A DNA stretch of 64,000 bases from Sphingopyxis sp. UBA6723 (GTDB lineage: Bacteria > Pseudomonadota > Alphaproteobacteria > Sphingomonadales > Sphingomonadaceae). Shown in pieces: positions 51,901 to 59,907 of the stretch (the stretch's first letter is position 1; each line of letters starts with the position of its first letter). Where the stretch lies: assembly GCF_002454115.1 (NCBI RefSeq), contig NZ_DKIH01000013.1, positions 71,717-135,716 of the forward strand, read 5' to 3'. A program made the translations under genes and the position numbers. The notes under the pieces are model-generated. The model saw only the letters and a list, made by a program, of their open reading frames with translations, did no database searches and was not told where the DNA came from.

Positions 51901-54122
51901 TTTCGCTCCAGCGCCGCGATGATAACGCCGTTCACATCTTTCACCTCGGCGACGAGGCGGTTTTCACCCTCGCGGATTTCCAGCCCGCGCCACAGGCTGA
52001 CCGCGACGGTGCCGTCAGCGGACTTGCTGGTGCCTTCAAAGCTGAGCGGGTCGGCGGTTTTGCCGTTGACGCGCAGCGTGACAGTCTGGCCCGGTGCATG
52101 CTTGATCGCCGCGCGGATCGCTTTCGAGCGCGGATTATGGTCGGTGGCGGGGAACAGCCAGTCGATGCCGGGCGCCTGCCCCGCGAGCCAGTCACGACCG
52201 GCGCCTGCGGCTTCGGGGTCGCTGAGCACCGTTGCTGCCGCAATCGCCGCTGTTTTGGGTGCGGCGCGGGGAGCGCTGGTGATTGCGCGGAAATCAGCGC
52301 GTTTCAGCGCGCCGCCGCGGCCTTCGACAAAGCGCGAGATCGCGCTGCCTGCGCTTTGCGTCGAACGGGCGCAGTCGATCGCTTGGCGGTCGAGCGGCAG
52401 CGTGGAGGGATCGATCTGGACCACGTGCAGGCCGGGGCGCACGCCTTCGAAATGATAGCGGCCTTCTTCGTCGGTGACGGTGTAGCTGCCGTCCTGGAGC
52501 ATCACGCGAACACCCGCGATACCGTCCGCCTTGCGCGGATCAACCGTGCAGCCGCCATCGGTGATACGACCGATGATCGTCATCCGGTCGCCGAGCTGAT
52601 CGCGTTTGATTGAAATCGTCGCTTCAGCGATATTGCTCGCCGAACCGCGATTGTCGACGGCAGAGGCACGGTTGAGCGCGTTGCCCGGCTGCGCCGACAC
52701 GATGACTTCGGCGAGATAGGTGAGCAAGGCGGTGCGTGATGCTGCGATGCTGGGGACTACCACGCTGAATTCGCGACCATTGGCGGCGACATTGGTGGTC
52801 ACCCGCACCCCGTCGATCCGCACCGTATCGGCGCGCAGGCGCATTCCGGCGGGCAGGATGTCGCTGACGGTCACCGCGCCGGTATTGCGACGCGCGTCGC
52901 GGTTCGCGACCTCGATGCGGTACTGGATCACGTCGCCGGGCACCGCAACCTGTGTCGAGGTCGACTTACGGAGGATCAGCGGCAAACCGGGTTGATCGAC
53001 CGGAATATCGACGCGCACCGGCGCCGGACTGTTCAGCGTGAACGGGTCGCCATAGCTGGCACCGCTGATTTCGAACGGCAGGCCGTCGTCGGGGCGGCGA
53101 AAAGCGGCCAGATCGGCGGGGTTTGATGCCGACGGCGCGGTGAACGGGGCGGGGGGCTGCACAACCAGGCGATACGTCCCCGGCGCGACGAACGGAAAAC
53201 GATAGTCGCCTGGCGGGAAATTATAGGTCGTACCGCCCGAATCGGTCACGTTCTGCCCCGTGACGACGCTGGACGGGTAGGCGGAGACGCCGTCGTCGCC
53301 GAATACCATGGCGGGCTGGCCTGTGGCAGCATCGATCAGGGTCACCCGGCTGCCGGGAACCGGCGCGCCGTCCCCGCTGTCGAACACGATGCCGAATGGA
53401 TCAACGAGAAAGTTGATCGTTGCCAGCGCAACCAAGCTGGCGCTTGCCTGATCGGAGACGCGCAGCGACAGCGCCGCGCCCGGATTGACCGACAGGCGGC
53501 AATCGCCCTGCGCGACCGCGGGCGGAATTCCGATCGTGTTGATAAAGCCGACGAATTCGCCGCTGTTGTTGGCGGTTTCGGTCAGCGTGATCTCCTCGCG
53601 ATCGCCATTTTCGAGCTCGAGGACGACGCCCATCGTGTCACGCACCTGCGGATCGACGTTGGCCGATGCGAGCGTAACCCCGACGACGAGCACTTCGCCG
53701 GCGCGGAAATTGTCGGTGCTTTGCAGCGAGGCGGGGGCGGTCGAAATGCCCTCATAGACGCCGCTGAGCGGGATCGTGCTGCTCGTGCTTCCCAAGCTGG
53801 TGCTGCTGCTGGCGATGCCGCTGCTTAAGCTGCTGGCAATGGGGCCACCGACGCGGCTGCACTGCGTTGGCGCCAGCGGCACCGATTTGTTGCCGCCGCC
53901 ACTGGTCAGCCGGTAAGTGGTAATCGTCGGCCGTTCGGGGGGACGCGGCGCCACGGTGACATCGACGCGGTTCGACAGCGCCTGCCCGGGGTTCCCGTCA
54001 TGCGTCCACTGCGCCGAAGCCGTGTTGGATATCACCTGCGCGCGCGCCGACGGAGTCGCTGGCAGCAGAGCTGCCGCGATCAGCGCGCTTGCAAGGCCAA
54101 AATATCTGGTGCCGAGTGCCAT
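48966..54122 (-). CDS. Giant exported DUF11-type protein with C-terminal predicted outer-membrane barrel
   Basis: The ATG at 54122 gives 1718 residues with a Sec signal (ASALIAAALLPATPSARAQ). The mature start VISNTASAQWTHDG is shared in kind with the two small proteins upstream. Then come a Ser-rich stretch, beta-rich modules, a DUF11-like repeat (VAVPGDVIQYRIEVANRDAR ... SDILPAGM), a Cna-B/carboxypeptidase-regulatory-like module (GIAGVRVMLQDGSYTVTDEE) and a further beta domain. From about residue 860 to the end the pattern is of amphipathic strands (WTVVGFAAGTLGYSTLD, RLYLRLERPQFYAMFGDIETG, DYDIDYLSGTIRFRSPV, YVTFKLKFD), as in an outer-membrane barrel. Related giant proteins exist in several phyla without assigned function. 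A leftward extension to 54239 is open but adds no signal. Confidence 0.75.
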   Translation of the reverse strand: MALGTRYFGLASALIAAALLPATPSARAQVISNTASAQWTHDGNPGQALSNRVDVTVAPRPPERPTITTYRLTSGGGNKSVPLAPTQCSRVGGPIASSLSSGIASSSTSLGSTSSTIPLSGVYEGISTAPASLQSTDNFRAGEVLVVGVTLASANVDPQVRDTMGVVLELENGDREEITLTETANNSGEFVGFINTIGIPPAVAQGDCRLSVNPGAALSLRVSDQASASLVALATINFLVDPFGIVFDSGDGAPVPGSRVTLIDAATGQPAMVFGDDGVSAYPSSVVTGQNVTDSGGTTYNFPPGDYRFPFVAPGTYRLVVQPPAPFTAPSASNPADLAAFRRPDDGLPFEISGASYGDPFTLNSPAPVRVDIPVDQPGLPLILRKSTSTQVAVPGDVIQYRIEVANRDARRNTGAVTVSDILPAGMRLRADTVRIDGVRVTTNVAANGREFSVVVPSIAASRTALLTYLAEVIVSAQPGNALNRASAVDNRGSASNIAEATISIKRDQLGDRMTIIGRITDGGCTVDPRKADGIAGVRVMLQDGSYTVTDEEGRYHFEGVRPGLHVVQIDPSTLPLDRQAIDCARSTQSAGSAISRFVEGRGGALKRADFRAITSAPRAAPKTAAIAAATVLSDPEAAGAGRDWLAGQAPGIDWLFPATDHNPRSKAIRAAIKHAPGQTVTLRVNGKTADPLSFEGTSKSADGTVAVSLWRGLEIREGENRLVAEVKDVNGVIIAALERNVHYSITPMRAVLLREKSVLVADGVTRPVIAVRLTDRDGKPIRSGLTGDFSVPAPYYPAVEADAQQARQLAGLERAQPLWKIDGDDGIAYIELEPTTASGTLAMDFIFRDDKVTRKQTIETWLDPGDRPWTVVGFAAGTLGYSTLDDRMEPTAETLDDLNADARLALYAKGRMRGKWLMTLAYDSDKEQDDARFGGVIDPRAYYTIYADRNETRYDAASVRKLYLRLERPQFYAMFGDIETGISEPELARYQRALNGGKAEYRGRNFAATAFVADTPYRFRRDEIQGNGLTGPYQLGARDILPNSERIVIETRDRLRSERIVDSVSMTRHVDYDIDYLSGTIRFRSPVLSRSSDLDPQFIVAEYEVDGVGQRVLNAGGRVSYQSNDEKLRVGATFIHDEDGNAKTNLGGFDARYRPNIDTEVRAELAVSDAKAANGGNAAAAGTAKAWLIEAEHHSSNADFLAYVRERESGFGAGQLNRGENGTRKLGVDARLRAARTLSLTGSAWQEDYLDTSARRRAARALAEYDNGTTVARAGLTHADDRLSDGTRNRSNIVQFGATQRLFEKRLELDAQTEFALGGKDASIDFPTRHRLGARFAINRDVNLVGSYEIADGDTIKARTARLGFDLTPWSGARLLATANQQQIGEYGPRSFAAYGLSQSLKLGERWSVDVSVDGNRTLGGIRAGDVINVNQPVASGGFLGDNGTLTEDFLAISTGATYRADRWTLTGRAEYRDGEIANRYGLTLGGLRQLGEGRALGALFTYAKASGSGTTPTTEVINFEMSWAHRPSASSVSWLNKSEFRSDKVRDAIAGQPGPIGGGPLTIDGDATSRRLLNSLSVNWTPLGDRDNRRGAGRAWFERGEFGFFWGTRYNFDRFGADDVKGWSNLIGADFRFNLGEHVDVGASGTVRIGTDADTVTWAGGPTVTLAPMKNANVTFGYNFAGFHDRDFEDARYSRSGAYVTFKLKFDQTSFAGLGL

Positions 54123-54189
54123 GATAGCCCCGAAGGGAGCAGCGGACGACGGCTTTTGGCCCGCACCCGCTGCTCCATCGGTATTCCGA

Positions 54190-55266
54190 TCAGTTGACCG
54201 TCGCGCGGAAGACGAGCGTTTGTGCGGCGCCTGCAGCAATTGTGGCGATCGTTCCTGTCACGTTCGGCGCGGTATAGCTGCCGCCTGCGGTGCCATTGAA
54301 ATCGCATGTGCCACTTGGCACCGTGCCGGTGTAAGTGCCGCCCAGCAGGATTGAACCCGGAACAAAGGTCAATTGGCCCGGAACCGCGTCGTTGATCACC
54401 ACCGAAGTCGCGGCAACCCCGCCGGAATTGGCGACGGCGATGCAATACTCGACCACTGCGCCGGGAATCAGCTTCGGATTGGTCGTATTGTTGAACGGAT
54501 CCGAGATGACGCGGCTGCTCTTGGCGACCGTAAGCGTCGCGGTCTGCACCGTATAATCGTCGTTGTCGCTATGCGATCCGTCGCGCGCGGCATCGCCGGT
54601 AACGCCTGCGATATCGGCAAAGACCGTATCTTTGCCTGCCGTATTTGCACCGGCCGTCTGGGTGATGGCCGCACCTTGGGCGCCAACGGTGCCGCCTTCG
54701 CGTGCGGTGGCACGAAGGGTGACACCCGCGACCGCGTTGTTAGCTAGGGAAGCAGGAACGTCGGCAACCACAAACAGCCGGATTGCGGTATCGACAACGA
54801 GTTCGTCGACATAGCCGGTAAGGAGCGTGTCACCGACATCCCAGCTTCCAACCGTGCCGGTAGCTATATTATCGCGATAAATCCGTACGTTGGTGACATC
54901 GAATGTGTCGGTGCCGCCATGCGCTGCGGTCCCGCCCGCGATCTGCGAAGCGACGAGTGCGAAATCGAGCGTCTCGTTCGAACTGTTGGTCAGCTGGAAC
55001 GTCGTGACGGCGTTGGTTTGCCCCGGCACGACATTGGTCGTGACCGTGCCGACTTCTTCGACAAGCAGGTTGATCTTGCGGTCGACGGTGAAATTGTTCG
55101 ACGCCGACTGCTGTCCTTGCGCAACGCCACCGACCTGATAGTCGACGGTGGCGGTATTCGTGATCGTGGTACCCGCGGTCGTTCCGGCAGCAAATGCCGG
55201 GGTAGCGGCGAGACTTGTGATCGCCGCCAGACCGATGATGCCCACGGTGTTCAGCTTGCTGGTCAT
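54190..55266 (-). CDS. Exported DUF11-type protein C
   Basis: A 358-residue protein with a Sec signal (TVGIIGLAAITSLAATPAFAA), preceded by AAGGAG. The mature start has ITNTATVDYQVGG, and VTTFQLTNSSNETLDFALVA follows. The C-terminal module (LIPGAVVEYCIAVANSGG, SVVINDAVPGQLTFVPGSI) is a DUF11-like beta sandwich of the kind in surface proteins. No anchor motif or membrane helix at the C terminus. Lies between the small protein at 55340 and the giant barrel gene, same strand. Confidence 0.78.
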   Translation of the reverse strand: MTSKLNTVGIIGLAAITSLAATPAFAAGTTAGTTITNTATVDYQVGGVAQGQQSASNNFTVDRKINLLVEEVGTVTTNVVPGQTNAVTTFQLTNSSNETLDFALVASQIAGGTAAHGGTDTFDVTNVRIYRDNIATGTVGSWDVGDTLLTGYVDELVVDTAIRLFVVADVPASLANNAVAGVTLRATAREGGTVGAQGAAITQTAGANTAGKDTVFADIAGVTGDAARDGSHSDNDDYTVQTATLTVAKSSRVISDPFNNTTNPKLIPGAVVEYCIAVANSGGVAATSVVINDAVPGQLTFVPGSILLGGTYTGTVPSGTCDFNGTAGGSYTAPNVTGTIATIAAGAAQTLVFRATVN

Positions 55267-55339
55267 AGCTGAGCTCCTTGGCTTTGGTCGATTGCCGTTT
55301 CCCCACCGCTGGCAATCTGTAAGCGGTCGTTCTAATTTG

Positions 55340-55816
55340 CTATTTCACAACTCCTCGAAACATCAGCTTGCCGCTGCCGCCCGCCGGAATCGGCTTTGAA
55401 AAAGCCCAGCGGATGTGCGTCACGTCGGCGGGTTGCGCTGCGCGGCGGGTGCCGTCGGGCAGGGCCACCGTCAGTTGATCAAGCTGTCCCCAGCCGCGGC
55501 CGCCGTCGATCGAGACGAGCGGGCGGGTGTCGCCGGCGTCGGCAAAGCTGACCGCCGCGGGCAGGGGATTGGTGATGACGAATTTGTCGGCCGGTTGCGC
55601 TCCGGCGTTGCGATAATTGAGTACGAAAACCAGCCGGTCGCCGGGAACGACAACCTTCGGTTCTTCCAGCAATATCCGCTGTTTGCCCTGCGCATCGGTG
55701 GTAACCCGCTCGACGAATACGTCGTTTGCCAGCGCCACATGGTTCGCGGCGAGCGCCTGTCCCGGCAACAGGGCCGCGAAAAGCAGAAAAAGCGCTTTGC
55801 GCATACGCATCTCCAT
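55340..55816 (-). CDS. Exported DUF11-like single-module protein B
   Basis: A 158-residue protein with a Sec signal (ALFLLFAALLPGQALAA). One beta module follows: VVVPGDRLVFVLNYRNAGAQPADKF in part, then NPLPAAVSFADAGD and WGQLDQLTVALPDG. The pattern PGDxxxxxxxYRNxG ... ITNPLP matches DUF11-type repeats. Its ATG overlaps the stop of the gene upstream (TGATG), so it is translationally coupled to protein A. Two further in-frame ATGs lie just inside (55810, 55804). Confidence 0.78.
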   Translation of the reverse strand: MEMRMRKALFLLFAALLPGQALAANHVALANDVFVERVTTDAQGKQRILLEEPKVVVPGDRLVFVLNYRNAGAQPADKFVITNPLPAAVSFADAGDTRPLVSIDGGRGWGQLDQLTVALPDGTRRAAQPADVTHIRWAFSKPIPAGGSGKLMFRGVVK

Positions 55817-56817
55817 CAATTGATTGTGGTTCGGAACGTAACGGTGCGGGTCTGACCACCGGCCACGGTGCCGAGCGCGACATTGATCCGTGTGCCATTA
55901 TAGTCGCCCGCGTCGGCGTCGATCGCGTCTGACTGTGCGACGCCGCCAAGCGTGATCGAGCCCGCGGTATAGCTTGTGTCGGCGGGGATATTGTCGGTGA
56001 TCGCAAGGCCGCTGACCGAGCCGCTGCCCGCAACGGTTGCGACAATCGTATAAGTGATCGTCGCGCCCGGAATCGGGTCGGCGGTGCCGAGCGAATTGTT
56101 GACGACGGCTGATTTGACGAGGGTGACTGTCGCCGCGGACACGATAAACGCCCCGGCATCGCTGCCATCGGCTCCGGTCGCGCCAACGACCGCGTCGCCG
56201 CCGCCCTCACCCTGACCGGCAAAGCTGTCACCCGGCGCGCCGGTACCGGTCGCCGCCGCGGCGACCAGGCTGACGATGCCGCGATTTCCGTCCACGACCC
56301 CGCCCGGCGTTGTTGCAACGACAAAAACTGTGACGCTTTCGTCCGGATCGAGCTCTGGGTCGTTCGCGCCGGGGGTGTATGGTGTGTCGGTTCCCGCGTC
56401 GAATACGCCGTCACCATTGTCGAGATAGATTTGGGTGACAACGGGGTCGTAATTATCACCGCCGCCGTTGGCGATCGTGCTCAGCACGAAGTTCTCGACG
56501 CCATTGCCGGTGTTGGTGACCGAGAAGGACAGCACCTGTCCCGTTGCGCCAGGGGTGGTTGGCACATCGGCGGAATTGCTCGAATCTACGGTGACGTCGA
56601 GCAATTCATCGACGAGCAGATCAACCTGGTTCGAATTGATCGTGGTTGAACCGCCGCCGGTGTCGAAGCTGGCCGAGGCGGTATTGCTGATCGTCGAGCC
56701 GGCGCGTGTACCCGCGGCTTGCGCCTGCATCGGCAACGCGAGCGCCGCCAGAAGGGCGAGAAATGAACAAGAGGGAAGAAGCTGATGCTTCGCGCCCCCC
56801 ACAGGCGCTTTCATCAT
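55816..56817 (-). CDS. Exported DUF11-type protein A
   Basis: A 333-residue protein with a Sec signal (CSFLALLAALALPMQAQA). The mature start is STISNTASASFDTGGGS, then VDLLVDELLDVTVDSSNSAD and SFSVTNTGNGVENFVLSTIA, and a C-terminal DUF11-like module (DPIPGATITYTIVATVAGSG, AITDNIPADTSYTAGSITLGG). Paralogous in layout to protein C (54190). The ATG at 56817 has CGGAG upstream; 56853 is an alternative. First gene of the four-gene minus-strand cluster. Region 56854-57013 upstream should hold its promoter, but I see no clear one. Confidence 0.78.
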   Translation of the reverse strand: MMKAPVGGAKHQLLPSCSFLALLAALALPMQAQAAGTRAGSTISNTASASFDTGGGSTTINSNQVDLLVDELLDVTVDSSNSADVPTTPGATGQVLSFSVTNTGNGVENFVLSTIANGGGDNYDPVVTQIYLDNGDGVFDAGTDTPYTPGANDPELDPDESVTVFVVATTPGGVVDGNRGIVSLVAAAATGTGAPGDSFAGQGEGGGDAVVGATGADGSDAGAFIVSAATVTLVKSAVVNNSLGTADPIPGATITYTIVATVAGSGSVSGLAITDNIPADTSYTAGSITLGGVAQSDAIDADAGDYNGTRINVALGTVAGGQTRTVTFRTTIN

Positions 56818-57013
56818 CACTTTGACTCCGAAGTGGTTGGTCCTTGACTTCATAAGTCGCCGAAAAAGGGTAATTTCTGGTTAAAAAGCAGCGAGAAAGG
56901 CAGTTTCTGACCCAGAGGGGGACAAATTTGGCATCCGATTCGTCGCGAAACGGGCGGCTGGTGCAAAATGCAAACGGCGCGTAAGAAGAGGCGGTTAACG
57001 CAGGAGAACTGGG

Positions 57014-58210
57014 GTGGCGGACGATCGGGGGAGCAAAGGCACGCGCCCGCGTTCGAATCCGCTGCATCAAATCGAGATCGATGATTTCCGCCGCGATCGG
57101 TTGCTCGCGGCGCTGACGCTGATCTTTGGCGCGAGCTTCTGCCTGGGGCTACCGTTTGCCCTGCAGTTCGGCGCGGAGTTCTTTTTGCCGCTGACTGCCG
57201 CGATCGTGATCGCGATTGCGCTGGTGCCGCTGCTCGAATGGCTCGAGCGGCGTGGCGTGCCCTCAGCACTGGCGGCTTTTCTTTCGCTCACCGGGTTTCT
57301 AATGCTGATCAATGCCGCGCTGGCGATCATCGTCGTACCGGCGACGGGGTGGTTTGCGCGGCTGCCCGATTCGATCCCGCGGATTCAGAGCAATCTGGCA
57401 CCGTTGATCGATTTTTACTCGACGCTGCAACGGTTTGTCGATCGCACCCTGTTGTCGGTGGCGAGCGGAAGCGAGGCGACGGCGCAGGCGGTGGCGGCGA
57501 CCGCGCCCACGTCGGTCGTTGATTATTTCATCTCCGCCGCGCCATCGGCAGCGATCCAGTTGTTCTTTGCCGTGCTGGTGATCTTTTTCTTCCTCTCCGG
57601 CTGGACGCGACTGCGCAAGGGGACGATCCGGCGGCGCGGCAGCTTTGACGGCGCGATGCAGACTGCCCGGGTGATCCAGAATGTCGTCGATGCCACCGCC
57701 GACTATCTGGCCACCATCACCATGATCAACGCGATTCTGGGGTTGTCGGTCGCGCTGCTGTTGTGGGCGCTGGGTATGCCTTCACCGTTCATGTGGGGCG
57801 GCATCGTGTCGCTGTGCAATTTCGTGCCCTATGTCGGACCGATCGTAGCGGCGATCCTGCTCGGGCTGGGCGGGTTGATGACTTTTGACGCGGTGGGGCT
57901 GGCGCTGCTGCCAGCACTGCTGTTCATCGGTGTCCACACGGTCGAGGCCAATGTGATTACTCCGCTGGTGCTGGGCAAGCGGCTGACGATCAATCCGTTG
58001 CTGATCCTGGTATCGCTCAGTTTCTGGGGTTGGGTATGGGGTGCGCCGGGGGCGTTGCTGGCGGTGCCATTGCTGCTGATTTTGCAGACGGTGTTGCAAT
58101 CGACGGGGACGCCCGATCTGGCAGGTTTCCTGTTCGAACGCGGGACGTTGACGACGGTCGACGAGATGCGCGATCGATTAAATCGCGGCGAAGCCGAAAG
58201 CGACGGTTGA
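57014..58210 (+). CDS. AI-2E family transporter (PerM/YdiK type)
   Basis: A 398-residue membrane protein with about eight helices, grouped as two at the N terminus, one in the middle and the rest from residue 175 on. LFAVLVIFFFLSGWTRLRK and NFVPYVGPIVAAILLGLGGL are signatures of the family, and HTVEANVITPLVLGKRLTINPLLI follows. Members export small molecules or act as Na+/H+ antiporters; AI-2 transport is proved for few. GTG 57014 has AGGAG at 57002-57006. Divergent from the DUF11 cluster. Confidence 0.87.
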   Translation: MADDRGSKGTRPRSNPLHQIEIDDFRRDRLLAALTLIFGASFCLGLPFALQFGAEFFLPLTAAIVIAIALVPLLEWLERRGVPSALAAFLSLTGFLMLINAALAIIVVPATGWFARLPDSIPRIQSNLAPLIDFYSTLQRFVDRTLLSVASGSEATAQAVAATAPTSVVDYFISAAPSAAIQLFFAVLVIFFFLSGWTRLRKGTIRRRGSFDGAMQTARVIQNVVDATADYLATITMINAILGLSVALLLWALGMPSPFMWGGIVSLCNFVPYVGPIVAAILLGLGGLMTFDAVGLALLPALLFIGVHTVEANVITPLVLGKRLTINPLLILVSLSFWGWVWGAPGALLAVPLLLILQTVLQSTGTPDLAGFLFERGTLTTVDEMRDRLNRGEAESDG

Positions 58211-58253
58211 CAGGTCGGGGCGAGCGCCATATTGGCGCTGCTCCCAAGCACAC

Positions 58254-58330
58254 GCGGGTGTAGCTCAGTTGGTTAGAGTGCCGGCCTGTCACGCCGGAGG
58301 TCGCGGGTTCGAGCCCCGTCACTCGCGCCA
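58254..58330 (+). tRNA. tRNA-Asp (GTC)
   Basis: Acceptor GCGGGTG (58254-58260) pairs with CACTCGC (58320-58326), with one G-T pair; anticodon loop CTGTCAC gives GTC; T loop GGTTCGAGCCC; G and encoded CCA (58328-58330). Confidence 0.94.
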
Positions 58331-58385
58331 TCCCTTCCAATTTTGGACGGGATGGCCACCGCGTCTTGGGATTGCCGATACTGGA

Positions 58386-58431
58386 AATTGGGAACCTGGC
58401 GCCGCTCGTTAGCGGCGCCAGGTTCCCAATT
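58386..58431. terminator. 21-bp perfect inverted repeat at the end of the DUF2842 gene
   Basis: Arms 58386-58406 and 58411-58431 (AATTGGGAACCTGGCGCCGC + T) are exact reverse complements with a 4-base loop. The last codons of the DUF2842 gene lie inside one arm. No long T run follows, so it may stop polymerase or protect the mRNA end on both strands. Confidence 0.65.
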
Positions 58432-58654
58432 CCATCCAACGCAGCAGTGGCTTCAACGGCATGATCCAGACGATTCCCGCGATTAGGTAAAACACCGCCT
58501 GCACCAGCACCGGCCACGTGCCGACCCATGGCGACAGGCTGACGATAATCGTCGTCCAACCAGCGATCAGTAGCAGGATCAGCAACATGCCGACAGGTTT
58601 GCGCCAGCTCGGCTGGGGGTTGCTGTCGGCGTGGTCTTGGCGATCTTCGCTCAC
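58409..58654 (-). CDS. DUF2842 membrane protein
   Basis: An 81-residue protein with two predicted membrane helices (VGMLLILLLIAGWTTIIVSL and WPVLVQAVFYLIAGIVWIMP) and the conserved end MPLKPLLRWME, typical of DUF2842 proteins in alphaproteobacteria. GTG at 58654 overlaps the stop of the cyclo-ligase gene by 4 bp (GTGA). Function unknown. Confidence 0.85.
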   Translation of the reverse strand: MSEDRQDHADSNPQPSWRKPVGMLLILLLIAGWTTIIVSLSPWVGTWPVLVQAVFYLIAGIVWIMPLKPLLRWMELGTWRR

Positions 58655-59244
58655 AAACGGTCTCCACACAGGATGAATTCTTGTTCGGTCAGGACGGCGT
58701 CGAGCGTCATGTCGGTTGATTCGCGTGGGGCCGCATCGATCTCCTGAACCGACCAGCCGACCCCGATCCGCAGCGCGTCCGGATGCGCTGCGAAATAACG
58801 GTCATAATGGCCGCCACCTTGGCCGATACGGCTGCCTTGGCGGTCAAACCCGACGAGGGGGCAGAAAATCAAGCCGGGGGCGGCAACGGATGCATCGTTC
58901 AGCGGCTGCTGGATACCCCATGGTCCCTTCTCAAGCGGCGCGTCCGTCCGCCAGCGCCGAAAATCCATCATATCGGTGCGCGTGGCGTGATGGGGAAGGG
59001 CGAGTGCTCCCGTCGCCGCGACATCGTCAAACATCGGCAGGATGTCAGGCTCGTCTCCCCACGCGGCATAGGCGCCGATGACGCCATGATCGGCCAGAAG
59101 CTCGGAAATAGGTGCGGGAAGCACACGAAACGCCGCCAGTCGCGCCATTCCGCCCAGGTTTGCGGCAAAATGCTTGCGGCGAAAGCGCAGTTTTTCTCGC
59201 AATTTCTGCTTTTGGAGGACCAAATCGGCGGACAAGTCGGTCAT
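58651..59244 (-). CDS. 5-formyltetrahydrofolate cyclo-ligase
   Basis: A 197-residue protein with the family signs KLREKLRFRRK at the N terminus and LIFCPLVGFDRQGSRIGQGGGHYDRYF near the C terminus (partly FDRQGSRIGQGGGHYDRY), the ATP/substrate loop. It converts 5-formyl-THF to 5,10-methenyl-THF. The gene lies directly after the 6S RNA, the classical ssrS-ygfA arrangement. AGGAGG before ATG 59244. Confidence 0.94.
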   Translation of the reverse strand: MTDLSADLVLQKQKLREKLRFRRKHFAANLGGMARLAAFRVLPAPISELLADHGVIGAYAAWGDEPDILPMFDDVAATGALALPHHATRTDMMDFRRWRTDAPLEKGPWGIQQPLNDASVAAPGLIFCPLVGFDRQGSRIGQGGGHYDRYFAAHPDALRIGVGWSVQEIDAAPRESTDMTLDAVLTEQEFILCGDRL

Positions 59245-59271
59245 CGCCTCCTGTGAAACCTGGTCGATCGG

Positions 59272-59433
59272 TTGGCGGGACCGCCGAGGTCGTTTGCTGG
59301 AAAGTCCTCTGACGCCAGTAACGTCAGGTGGGAACCATATACGTCGGACCAGGGTCCGGGCAGGGACAGCTCCCTAGGATGATGTATCGCCTCAGGGATT
59401 TTCGCAAAAGCTCGTGCCGGGCAGTACCCGCCG
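59272..59433 (-). ncRNA. ssrS: 6S RNA
   Basis: Located between zapA and the 5-FCL gene, where ssrS is found in many proteobacteria. On the minus strand a promoter TTGAGC (59462-59467)-17 bp-TACATA (59439-59444) precedes it; the -35 box overlaps the zapA stop. The ends GGCGGGTACTGCC (59420-59432) and GGCGGTCCCGCC (59273-59284) form the closing stem. Inside, ATCCCTGAGGCGATACATCA resembles the E. coli 6S segment CCCCTGAGCCGATATTTCAT. 6S RNA mimics an open promoter and holds RNA polymerase in stationary phase. Confidence 0.85.
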
Positions 59434-59463
59434 CCCCATATGTAGGGGCGCGGGCGGACTCGC

Positions 59464-59907
59464 TCAAGGGATTTGCTCGACTTTCGTCGCCAGCGCCTCG
59501 ATCCGGTCGGCGATCTGGAGCAGCGCGCGGTCGTTTGCCGGCTTTCGGGCAGGAGGGGATGATGGCGCAGCGCGCAGGGCCTCAAGCTCTTTCAGCGCCG
59601 CCTGTTCGCGAATGACTGCCGCGCGTAGTTCATCACGCGCTGCTGCTTCACGGCTTTCCGCGAGCGCTACAGCGGCACGCAGCGAATCAGATTGAGGTTC
59701 CGCCTTGTCGGCCTTGCCCTTGGCTTCCTGAGCATCGTCGGCGAGCATCAGTGCGGCAAACAGCAGCTGACGAACCTCGGTTCCGCCTTGGATCCCCCGA
59801 GCCTTTTCATCGACGACGGCAGCAAGCTGGAGCAGCTGCGCTTCCTCACCGTCGGCGCAATGGACGTCATAAGGCCGCCCCGCGATCATCAGCCTGACAT
59901 CAGCCAC
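59464..59907 (-). CDS. zapA: Cell division protein ZapA
   Basis: A 147-residue protein. The N-terminal ZapA domain (VRLMIAGRPYDVHCADGEE, then VVDEKARGIQGG and LLFAALMLADD) is followed by a long coiled coil of Ala/Glu/Arg (to about residue 120). ZapA bundles FtsZ filaments at the division ring. GTG at 59907 with GGAGG six bases upstream is the start, which overlaps the preceding gene by 8 bp. Confidence 0.88.
   Translation of the reverse strand: MADVRLMIAGRPYDVHCADGEEAQLLQLAAVVDEKARGIQGGTEVRQLLFAALMLADDAQEAKGKADKAEPQSDSLRAAVALAESREAAARDELRAAVIREQAALKELEALRAAPSSPPARKPANDRALLQIADRIEALATKVEQIP

Noticed and set aside
50913..52613. 566-codon frame opposite the giant barrel gene
   Set aside because: Shadow of the real gene; the composition is of a complementary-strand frame and no family is seen.
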